A DNA stretch of 64,000 bases. Source: Eucalyptus grandis (Eukaryota > Streptophyta > Magnoliopsida > Myrtales > Myrtaceae). Positions 1 to 10,625 of the stretch are shown here, in pieces (position 1 is the stretch's first letter; each line of letters opens with the position of its first letter). The notes under the pieces were generated by a model. The model was given only the letters and a program-made list of their open reading frames with translations. It had not been told where the DNA came from and searched no databases. The DNA lies in the NCBI RefSeq assembly GCF_016545825.1, contig NC_052613.1, positions 43,382,112 to 43,446,111 of the forward strand. Reading direction: 5' to 3'. A program made the position numbers and the translations under genes.

Positions 1-3000
1 TTGAGATTCCCTAATCTTACGGGCAAAGAAGTGGGACAAAGTTGCTGAGTCTTAGGTCAAATTATATAATACTACCAGGCCTTTATATAAACTTAATTGT
101 ATAGATTAAACTTTAGGGAACGGTCAAGCAATTTTTTCATACCAAGATTTCGAGTTTAGTTCAGTCAATATGACTCGCCATAGTGGATTAGGTGCCAACC
201 GTTCCTTTGTGGCTTGACTCATTATAAACAATATTTTATGCACGCCCAAATTGAGTTTACACTGTAATAGAGATCTCGAGTTTGATTCTTTCACCAATTA
301 GTTATCTTATAGTATTCGATAATGCAACCTTTGCATGCCTTAGCTAAAAAGGATGCAGATTTTGACGCCAACAATTTGAATGGTGCCATCATATTAATTG
401 TTAGAATATTTAAATAATAAATCACTCATTCTTCTACTTTTAGAACAATTGGCAATTGTTTCAAGAAAATCTCGTATGATATTGGAATTAGAAGCACCTC
501 AGTTCAAATCTTCTAGACTTTTTATTTGCCTCTTAATCACATATTTTGATGCCTTTGGCTATAGCTAAAGTCCCAATCTATTAAATAATTAGTAGTGGTT
601 CCATAAAATCTCATATTTGTGTTAGTTGTTCACATCGAAATGTTTCTAATGATTGCAAATAATTTTTTTTGATTGAAAATAAAAACTAGTGAAAGCATGT
701 CAAGTCATGTTGACTTGAATTAGTTGTGGCGATGTCAAATTTTAATTTTCACAGGGATGTTCTTCTCATGTTAAAATCTCATCTTGTTGAGTGAAGAATT
801 GCCACTCACAATATAAATTCTCTTGATGTTAACGGAACTATTGCGTCATTAATTTAATACACATATGATCCTGGCATGTCATCAAAACATAATGTCGTAG
901 TGATATATACTGATCTTAAAAGGATGGTACAAGTCAATAGATAAGGAATTTATATGGTGTACACAGCTGGTATTTAATATGCAATTTACAAAATTGCGTT
1001 AATTTTTGGTAACTATGCATGCTTCAATTTGCTATCTACTTAATGCAAACAGGGAGGACTATTTATTACCAGCTTGAACTCACCACACATATCATATCTT
1101 TCTTGAGTACCCATATTGTAAATTGTAGAACATTTGCCGTGATCCTTGTTTTGGTCTTGCCAAAACTACTTTTTACACTCCATTTGTTTCGTGAAAAATA
1201 AATAATATAGAAAATATTTTCCTAAAAAATGATTGGTCGTATTGTGTGTAATAATTAGTTAATGGAAAATATTTTATCGATACAAATTTATGTCTAAATA
1301 TGTTTATAGACTCTATAAAAATATTTTTCGTTCAATCATTTTTAAACGTAATACAAGCGTTCTTTTTCAATAAAATATTATTCATATATTTATTTTTCGC
1401 CAAACAAATGAAATTTTAACCATAATTTGAATTTGGTGGATAATAATTCGTGGCTAAAAGGGTTTTTTCTTGTAACGAGAATTTCGATCCTATGCCCAAA
1501 AAGAGGGTTTACTCTTCATGCTAGTGTCTCCATCACCACAACAGTCCGTGGTGACATGGACCACGAACGTTTCATTTTCTTCGTCAATGCTCTTCACTAT
1601 TTAACATAAAAGAGAAATTAAAAAAAAAAAACCGTTGCGAATTTAGAACAGTTTTGTCTTATGGTGTTTGAGACAAAAGTAAAGAAGCAGCTACATCTCA
1701 ACTGCCATTGCAATTTCTCACAACTAAAAAAAGACTCGGAGATGGGGACGAGAAGAGCAAATGAAGAAACGTGGAAAGAGAAACACGACGGATGAGGCTT
1801 TGTTCACATACATCCAATCGATTTGACTAATCTTCGTAAATACACACAGATTGTCTTTTTTTTTTTGTCGATTATTCAACTCATACTCTAATTTCACTCT
1901 TACTTTTATCTTCGCCTTGCAAGATGTGCGAGTCGAAACATACACTCAAAACCAAATTGTTCCTCACTTTAACTCCAAGAAGGTGAAGATTCAAACTCTC
2001 CACCTCCCTTCCATATTAAAAGAGTAGCCACTAGACAAGCCTTATAATGGAGGGAGCGGCTTGTAAGGTTACATTGGATAAAGCCTCAAAGCGTTTTCTT
2101 CCAAAGATTTATACTTTTAGGAAGCGAGTCAATAACGTTCGTATAGTATGCCAAGTTTTAAACCATTGACTTATGTTTAAGTGCAACTTGACATTGAGGG
2201 TAATACAGCTCTGAGTTGGCGATGTCTTTTGAAGTTAAGACCTGCTCTAACCTCAATGATCTCTAGCTCTAGATATTGCTACAAAGAGGTATATCAAGAA
2301 TTCAAATAAGTGGGACCAATCATAGAGTGATAAGTATTCATATGGATCGATGATATTAGTTTACACAAATTCACACATGGCTTACCTGTAAAAATAGATT
2401 GCCGACAAAAGAGGCCGTAACACACTTGAAGCCTTTAGTTGATATTCAATATAACTTATGTTTGTCTAGTTAATTAGACGGAACCCATTTATTCTTTAAG
2501 TGCCATTGAATGTAGAGTATATGGCGAAGTATCCTCGTCCATAATGGTATTCAACGTTCTTTTAATTATGCAAGTACTCCTTTATTAATCTAGGTTCATC
2601 TTATACATTCTCTGCACACATCTATTTTATTAAGGGTGAAGTATCATTTATGTCACTTTTAACTTTTCCTAATTGTCCTCTTGCAATATTTAATATCCAG
2701 TCATCGATACAAAAACCAACTTCTTCTTTTTGCTACACATAATCGCCTTGATTACCTACTCTCTTTTTTTTTTTTTTTTTGTGCATAACTAGACCATAGT
2801 ATATGTGCACATAGCGCGAGCTTAAACCCTAGTGCATCTTCATTCGGATGACATAAATACAAATTAATTTTGCTCACTTTCCTGTTGCCCATGCGTTGGA
2901 ACCATGGAATTTGATAAATCTCACCTTGAGCTTCGCCACATTTTGAAAAATGGACTCAGAATTGTACGGATCGGATTCATAAAAAGAGAATTTTTTTCTC

Positions 3001-4150
3001 TTGGGAACCTGCTGATTGAGAGGGATCGATGAAGGCAGATGGAATATGCCCACATGACAAGCCAATGCAAAAGCACAGAATCACATACCACAGCCACGTC
3101 AATTATATTAGCAGAAGATAAGGTATGAAACTGAAGCTTTTAAGATGGGAAATACATTAAAATTATATTTTAAAATGTAATTGAATATAACAGTGAGGTC
3201 AGCCGTCGCAACTTTTTAAGACCTACGCATATGGCATTTATTTATTTATATTTATCCGAAATTAAGTTGCTTTTACGCCGTTTGTATCAATTCCAGCTCT
3301 TACTCGTACATCCCTATGCTGCTGTGCTTTTATGCAGGGTAAGGACAAGACATGTGATTCGCCACTTGGACATTTGTTCGGGCTGTAACTGGTAAATACG
3401 AAACCGATCTTTGTCTCTGACTTGAAAAGCTCGAATTACTTTATTGTTTTTCAATTGGAAAATAGTAACGAGGATTTGCCCCTAGCCGGAAATTATCATG
3501 GTCCAACTAGCAATTAATTAGCACTCTTCTCTTAATTCGTTTTGACCGTATTATTTTCTTAATGTAATTAAGTTGCTCATTCCCGAACTATTAGTTTTGA
3601 ATTGATAAAGATTACGGAAACTCATTATTCTCTTAAACTCATTTTGGCCATATTCTTCTCATCATCCATAAACAATCTTCTCACGTGTTTCAATCACTCA
3701 ACCTTCCTAGAGTTATAATCACTACACTCGATTTCTACACAGGAGATTAGCAAGATAAAGACTAGATTGCCAGAACATAGAGTTTTAAATTTTTTATCTT
3801 TTCTAGCCCAACTCAACTTCTCCCCTTGAATTGAATTTATAGACATTTGTCTTCAAATGACCTACACAAACTCATATCCAAGATATAGTTGTCAGTTCTA
3901 CCTTCAATCGCAAGCAAATTTCCCATTATAGAGCTTTTAAAGAAAAAAGTTCCATATACAGTAGCAGTCTGTCATTCTTTGTTTTTATTGGTAAAAGGAA
4001 AAAAAAAACTATTTGATCTTTTCTAGTTCTCTTTTTATGGGATTCTAACACTTAAAAAAATCAGCTGTGAAATACTTATTTATAGACTCTCACCATCACA
4101 CATTTGAGCCATTCACTTTGTTCATAGCCTGTTGCCTATTACGATCAGGT
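1..4150. other. AT-rich intergenic DNA, no gene recognised
   Basis: Only short open frames (under about 75 codons) occur and none resembles a known family. Codon structure, splice-site context and GC content give no hint of exons. Short poly-A/T runs are present, for example near 1620, 1855 and 2765. Confidence 0.6.
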
Positions 4151-4505
4151 CCATCCAAACTTTCCGACTGTCATGTCATACAGTTTGTTCATCATACCCA
4201 ATTAGGCCCCTTCAAGTTTATTGACATTCTCATGTATTGTAGTCTATCCACTTTTACTAGTCTTTCCGAACTCTTTGAAATCTCACATCCTACACTTTGC
4301 TTTGCATCTGCAAACCAGTCCATCCAAGCTTACCGACGCCCTCACATCTTGTAGTTGATTCACCTTCTATTAGTCCATCCAAATTCTTTCCACTTCCATT
4401 AGTTTGTTAAATATATGCAAGATAATTTTCGATGTATGTATTTGCATCCACTAATTTGTTCACCTCCTACAGAGTCCTTGTAAGCTCGAACTCATTTCAC
4501 ACCGA
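4151..4505. repeat. Degenerate tandem repeat, unit about 56 bp
   Basis: Related units start near 4151, 4209, 4262, 4320 and 4375, with a weaker one near 4476. Spacings are 53-58 bp. Each begins with a version of CCATCCAA(A/G)CTT, followed by CCGAC or TTGAC, then a CTCATGT/CTCACATC block and a GTTCATC-like segment. The copies have diverged strongly, so this looks like an old minisatellite remnant rather than an active array. Confidence 0.55.
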
Positions 4506-5060
4506 ATGACCTGTTCACACTCCACAATATACAAAGGGCCTTCCCACACGCACGAGAATGCACATGATGCCGTTATCGACACCGTCTGCACATGATCCTA
4601 CATATGTTTGCAAGTAGTACCTCTAATACACACTCGAATGTGCATATTGGTAGCCTTTAATTGTCTTATGATCTTCAAAAGAAATGCATTGAAGAGAATT
4701 TTCCCAACAATCTTTTCCTTTATATGCAATACATTCAAATGCACGTATCGGCAACCTTTGAGTATGAGTTCGCAATAACTAATGATAATACACATGAGAC
4801 CCCGATCAAGCCAAATAACTCTTGCTTAAGTCACATGCTAATTTATTTTTATGTTTTTTTTTTTAAAAAAAAAGGGCTTGTGCACCATAGGCCTAGCTAG
4901 AGCTCACCATAGCCCTAGCTTAGCGCATAATCGTCTATTTGAACAAAGAATTAAAACGGGTTACGCATATACAATTTTGAATAAATCGTGAGTGTCAAAA
5001 AAGAGGAGAAAAATATGCGAGCGCGGGGGTGACGAAAGGAAGTTTTGGAAGGACTCAAAG

Positions 5061-5061
5061 C

Positions 5062-5094
<33 letters not shown>

Positions 5095-5112
5095 GGAGAG
5101 AGGGAGAGAGGG
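5061..5112. repeat. GA-rich microsatellite upstream of the IDD gene
   Basis: A purine-only stretch of GA dinucleotides interrupted by GG. It lies about 1 kb upstream of the IDD start codon, in the likely promoter. Confidence 0.8.
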
Positions 5113-5389
5113 GTCGGTGGACCCAAACCCTTCGCCGAATAACGACACCCGCGACCGCGTGAGAGCTGCATGAATGGCAACCTCAACCTCCTCAATTAAT
5201 TCTCTCTCTCTCATTTCCCCCATTCTTTTCTTGTTTTACGGAGTTTCTCCTTTTTTTCTCGAAATAAAATGCGTTTAGGACAGACACTGAGAGAGAGAGA
5301 GAGAAGGAGCATCTGCTAGACATGGAAGAGTCTTTCGGTCTGTGTACGTGTGTGGTCTTCAACATTAAATGATTGAACAACAGTGAGAG

Positions 5390-5501
5390 CTTTTGTTAAG
5401 AGCCCTTGATAACAGATTCATAGATAGACAGAGAGATAGATCCGTTCTGTTCGCCAGAACAAAACGACTGAGCTTAGAGGGAGAAAGAGAGACAGAGTAC
5501 T

Positions 5502-5550
<49 letters not shown>

Positions 5551-6083
5551 AGAAGAAGAAGCAAAATAGGGTCGTCTCGTCTCGCTTCAACCCCAGTAGA
5601 TCCACTGCGACAGTTGTTTCCCTCTCTTCATCTTCTCCGGATTGTAGCTGTCACCTCCTTCTGATATTTACCCTCTTGGATCTTTCTGTGCCTCTGTGGG
5701 TGTGTGTGGGCTGTCTCAAATTCTCTCTCACCCAGAAGCTTCACTCTCTCTCAAGGTAAACTCAACCCTTCACATCACAACCACCCCACCGAAAAGAAAA
5801 AAAAAAGAAGAGAGAAGAAAAAGGGGTAAACGAGAGGGTTTAATTAGATTTGTGTTATCTGTATGTTGCATGACTTGGTCAGATGTTCAAGAACCACAGA
5901 AACAGCTCAAGTACATGCCTGCTGGTTTCTTTGTTGAATCGGATTGCTTTTTTGATAATTCAGCTGGGCTAGGTTTGAGGAGGAGGAGAGCAGGACGGAG
6001 GAAAGATATCGACCGGGAAAAGATTGCCTGCCGAACAGAGAGAGAAAAGAGAGAGAGAGGGAGCTGGTGTTAGATAGAGAGAT
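5390..6083 (+). promoter_or_regulatory. Probable 5' leader and proximal promoter of the IDD gene, with (GA)n tract
   Basis: This stretch precedes the IDD ATG at 6084. It contains an uninterrupted (AG)n run from about 5503 to 5547 followed by AGA triplets, then CT-rich sequence. Long GA tracts in plant 5' leaders are known binding substrates of BARLEY B RECOMBINANT/BASIC PENTACYSTEINE (GAGA-binding) proteins; that they act here is inference. A consensus-like splice donor (AAG|GTAAAC) near 5755 could open a 5'-UTR intron, but I cannot fix an acceptor. The transcription start is not visible. Confidence 0.45.
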
Positions 6084-9000
6084 ATGGCATCAACATCGTC
6101 GACGCAGTTCTTTGGCCTCGGAGATGAGAGCCAAAACCAGATGATGCTTCAGCAGCAGTCCTCCACGACAACCTCTTCGACCGGCCCGATGCCGCCGCCA
6201 CCCAAGAAGAAGAGGAACCAGCCTGGAACTCCAAGCAAGTCCCCCCCACCCTCATGATCTTTCAATTCCAATCTCTATGCCTCCCTGCAAAAAAATGGGG
6301 AATTTCTTTTCCCATTTATTTTCTTGCTCAATAGCAGCCGTTACTCTCTCTCGCTTGACTTCTCTTCACACTTTTTCAATGGAGAGGAGAAAAAATTCAG
6401 TACCCATCCGTTGCGGTTCTCATTTCACATAATATATATACCCTTTTGTTTGTATGTTCTTCTTCAGCTAAAAGATGTAATTCTTGGTTCAATTTTGTTC
6501 TTTCTTTTCCTAATTGTCTGTTTTTTGTTTGTTCTTTGCCTCTCTCTCTCTCTCTCTCTCTTTTTTTTTTTTTTTTTTTTTTTGGGGGTCCTTGCAGATC
6601 CAGACGCAGAAGTGATAGCACTATCTCCCAAGACCCTAATGGCAACAAACAGGTTCATTTGTGAGGTATGCAACAAAGGGTTCCAAAGGGAGCAAAACCT
6701 ATGTAGCTCCACAGAAGAGGACACAACCTGCCTTGGAAGCTGAAGCAGAAGACCACAAAGGACGTGAAGCGCAAGGTCTACCTCTGCCCCGAGCCCACCT
6801 GCGTCCACCACGACCCGTCCCGGGCCCTCGGCGACCTCACCGGCATCAAGAAGCACTACTCACGCAAGCATGGCGAGAAGAAGTGGAAGTGCGAGAAGTG
6901 CTCCAAGCGCTATGCTGTCCAGTCTGATTGGAAGGCTCACTCCAAGATCTGCGGCACTCGGGAATACCGGTGCGATTGCGGCACCCTCTTCTCTAGGTAT
7001 GCTGCTACTATTACACTAATTTCACTCAACGACACTCCTTATCTGTCCATCTATCTTATTCTTTGTGTTCACCATCCAATGACGCCGCCTACGCTATGGT
7101 TAGAGTTTTATTGTAAGCTTTTTGGTGATAACTTCAATCATTCGGTCATCCATTGAATCGAACGAGCTGACCCTGAAAAGCAATTCGCTCTTTTACCCCA
7201 AAGCTTGAGAAAGAGGACCTGGACGAGAGGGATTTGATGCCTTTGAACCTCAAACACAAAAGGAGGAAAAGGGTTCATTCGATTTTGAATGATGGGTAGT
7301 CCGAGGTTACTTATCTTTTTATTTCTCTCTCTCTTTTTTTCTCAAGATTTCAAATTTGGGTCATCTCACTTATCTTCGATTGTCATTAGGTGTTGGGTAA
7401 ATCCCTAGCCAGCACAAACAAAAAAGCTTCCTCTTTCTGAATCTTCATCATCTTGTGCTTGGCTGTCCATGCGTACGTGGAGGTTAACCGCCCAAGGACA
7501 GCCTCCACGTGAACATCTGTGAAACGGAGCGGTCTGAAAAACAACAAGGATCTTTCTTTTTTTTTTTCCGTTCTTTTTTTTTTTTTTTTGCGTTTCTTCG
7601 GTTTCACAGTGAGAGCAAAAAATTTGAAGCTTGTTTTTGTTTTGCCTCTTCTTTTTTGTTTCAGAACCTATTCATTCCTCGAGAACAACGCCCTTTCTCA
7701 CTCATTCATCTATCTTGTTTTGTTTTTTGGGCCTCCCTTGTTCACGTGTTGTTTAACGACGCGAGGGGGCGGATTTGTCGTCGTTTCTCACGAGTCGCAT
7801 AATATTGTTCCCAGTTTTTTGTTCTCTTCTAGCTTGGCTCCATTGTACAGCTCTCTCTCTCAGGTCCTCTCCTTTTCATGAAAACATCTTGACATTTTTG
7901 CCAAAGATGCCCTCCCTCCCTCCCCTCCCTCCCTCTACCAGCCATTCTCTTTCCTTGTAATTTGAGATTGGTGCCTCGTTCAGTGACCTTGCAAGTGCAG
8001 GTTATCATGGGTCGATCAGAGGTGCTAAAAATATTCTTGGGGTTTCTTCTTTCTTTTCTTTTTGGCTGAAAATGGAGACCCAGATTGTCCAAGGGATCGC
8101 TTTCTTGCAATTACTCAGATGGACAAGTTTCTGGGAAAAAAAATTTAGGTGGCTTCAAGGTTCTTTCACCAAATTGGCAAATAATTCTATCCTCTCATTT
8201 AATTGAGAGCCAGTCCCGGACATGGTAAACTTAGGGTTTTTATTTGATTGTTCACGAATCATTATCGACGTCAGGGTCTCCGATAGTAAGGATTCTGGGT
8301 CACTTGCGCCTTAAATTCTTTTCCACATTCGGGTAGCGCATTTAATAAGGCTTCATTCATTTCAGGCATTTCTTTTCGGGACGGAATTTGTTTGTGCCCT
8401 CATCATTTCCTCATCTCCTATTCCCATAATTGCCCTACTCTCGACTCATATCGGAGGTGTTCCTCCCCTATAGTGTTTTACCTTTTTTTGCCTATTACAA
8501 AATTTGTCCTCCATCTAGGAAATTAGTATGGCTTTTATGCATAAAACTACTGCACTAGAAATTCACTTCTTTCTTATTGGATTCACGATCATCCTGCTTC
8601 ATTTTAACCTTTAGCTAGCTAGTGGGAATGCGTGTGGAGATTATGGAATTGGCTAGTGAAATCAATCGTAATCACTATCACTAAGACCATGAAGGGTCCA
8701 TGGTGCGTCGTATCAATCACTCATTCACTATTTGATGGTCCTAAGTGAGTTACACGTGATTTAACAACCAAGTATTGGTGTCCATAGCAATTAGAGGACC
8801 GATCCATTTTCAAAAAGCACCCTTTGCTTGGATCTTCCAGGAGCAAGTAGAAAGCTGGGTGTCATGATATTAGAACCAAAATGAAGACCATGTCGACTTT
8901 GTTTAATTTCTCCTACAGGCCCTAACCCTCATTTTTCCACAATTTCTCCTATAGCCCCTAACCCTCATTATCCACGACTCATTTTCAATATGCATTTCCC

Positions 9001-10310
9001 TCATCCTTTCACGTTGTCATAATAGTTAAATTCGATCCCCGCCATAGCTTCATTGAATAAATTAAATGTTTTCTTTTTTTCTGGGCAGGCGCGACAGTTT
9101 CATCACCCACAGGGCCTTTTGCGACGCTCTAGCTCAAGAAAGCGCGAGGCACCCATCAAGCTTGAACACTTTGGGGAACAACCTCTATGGCAACAACATC
9201 GGTTTGGGCCTCTCTCACCAGGTTGGCTCCCAATTGCCCATCCTCCAAACACATAACCACCCACCAAGCAACATGCTCCGGCTTGGCGGCGCCTCCAACT
9301 CCTCTAACTTCTCGCAGCCGCCCCACCCAATGCCTCCTCCTCCCGCCACGTTTTTCAAGCCTGAAGCTGCCGACTCCCTGCACGATCTCCCAAGCCACAA
9401 TCCCTCTCCGGGTTGATGCAGCTGCCAAACCTTCAAGGTAACTCTAGCGCCTCCCAATCGAACCTCTTCAACCTCAGCTTCTTCGGCAACAATGCCGCCG
9501 CTGCCAGCGACAATGCCACCACTGCCACAGCCCGCTGCCAACTTTCCATCTCAAGGCTTCTTGGGCCAGTTCAATGGCGGGAACAATGGCAGCAACCAAC
9601 CGTCTGGTCTTTTCTCAGATGACCGGGTCGGATCAGGGTTTTCTTCTTTATTCAATGCCTCAGCGCAGAATGAGAGCGTGGTGGCTCACATGTCCGCAAC
9701 TGCGCTACTTCAAAAGGCAGCTCAAATGGGGTCCATAACAAGCGGCAACAGCTCCTCCTTGTTGGGCGGATTGGGAAGCTCATCAGGCGGCGGCGGCAGT
9801 GCTGTCAACCGGCAAATGGGGTCCGTCAACTTCAGTGGAGGCAGTGGCAGTTTTCCTGACAGTGGCGGGAAGCTGCCACCACAGATGGAAAGCGAGAGCC
9901 ATCTCCGGGGTTTGATCAGTTCTTTCGCCGGTGGAAGCTCTTCAATATTCGGAGGTGGCGGCGGTCATGAGCATGAGAACAGCTTCAGCGGTTTCAATGA
10001 AAGCAATATGTCGTTGGATCATCATCATCACCATCAGGACCAAAGTAGTGCGAGCTTCTGCAATGTGAACGACGCCAAGTTGCACCAGAATCTCACGACG
10101 AGCATGGGAGGGTCCGATAAATTAACTTTGGACTTCCTGGGTGTGGGAGGGATGATGAGGAAAAGAACGGACGGTGGTTTCGCGCATAGAGAGCAGCAGC
10201 AGCAACAACATGGGACGATCAACATGAGCTCACTAGACAGAGACAGGAAGTCAGAGCAGGGAAGTCAACCATTTGGGAGTTCGAAATGCATTGAAGGAAT
10301 TGACAGTTGA
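6084..10310 (+). CDS. INDETERMINATE-DOMAIN zinc-finger transcription factor (IDD4/IDD5 type); reading frame disrupted
   Basis: Plant-specific C2H2/C2HC nuclear transcription factor of the BIRD/IDD family. Exons are 6084-6234, 6598-6996 and 9089-10310. After allowing for three small frame changes the conceptual product is 589 residues. A basic KKKR nuclear signal lies near residues 42-45. Finger 1 spans about 72-92 (C72, C75), finger 2 113-141 (C113, C118, H136, H141), finger 3 148-168 and finger 4 175-194. C-terminal family motifs are [14 protein letters not shown] and a DFLGVGG motif preceded by TL where most IDDs have TR. His, Gln and Gly runs lie near the end. Lesions: CTGCAG-like sequence in finger 1 reads CTATGTAG at 6699-6706 (net +2 bases), leading to TGA at 6741; one G is missing near 9411 (TGA at 9414), and a compensating +1 lies between about 9490 and 9535. 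All segments are otherwise well conserved. This is either a sequence error or a recent pseudogene. The homologous Arabidopsis proteins regulate root patterning, leaf starch and immunity. Confidence 0.9.
6235..6597 (+). other. IDD intron 1, GC-AG type
   Basis: The donor reads CCAA|GCAAGT and the acceptor CTTGCAG|AT. Only this junction joins the two exons in frame, giving the family sequence [14 protein letters not shown]. Using the nearby GT at 6239 shifts the frame and reaches a stop by about 6662. GCAAGT is the standard strong donor of the minor class of U2 introns that begin with GC. The intron ends in a long (CT)n/(T)n tract at about 6540-6583. Confidence 0.85.
6997..9088 (+). other. IDD intron 2 (2.09 kb)
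   Basis: Donor CTAG|GTATGC and acceptor GGGCAG|GCGCG place the junction between S182 and R184 of the fourth finger, splitting an Arg codon as AG|G. The intron contains many T-rich and CT-rich runs (about 7555-7590 and 7850-7945) but no recognisable gene. The open frames it contains are low-complexity. Confidence 0.8.
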
Positions 10311-10625
10311 CCGGAGAACGTGAGGAGGGAAAAAGAGGTCAGTCCATCAGCTGGTAGGTTTTATAAAGGATAAATATGTGCGGCCAAAACAAAATTGTAA
10401 GAAGAACAAACGCATGTCAAAGTAGGGTTTGTCTTCATTAGGCTTTTTCTGTTTTTTTTTTTTTTCCCCGTATCTTCAGGGAGAATGCACTATCCCACTC
10501 TCCCACCTTCATATTTTTTCTCTTCGAACGATTCAGTTTGTAATGTTGGCTACAATTGAATGTGTACTTGCTTAGTTAGAGCAACAAGCTTGCACACGCG
10601 TCCTCTCTCTCTCTCTCTCTCATCC
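10311..10625 (+). other. Probable IDD 3' untranslated region
   Basis: It follows the TGA stop at 10308-10310. It is T-rich, with the plant-like TTTGTAATGTTGG segment near 10538, and ends near a (CT)n run at about 10602-10621. The polyadenylation site cannot be fixed. Confidence 0.4.

Noticed and set aside
6239..6240. Canonical GT donor for IDD intron 1
   Set aside because: It shifts the frame of exon 2 and meets a stop within about 25 codons, whereas the GC donor at 6235 gives the conserved family sequence.
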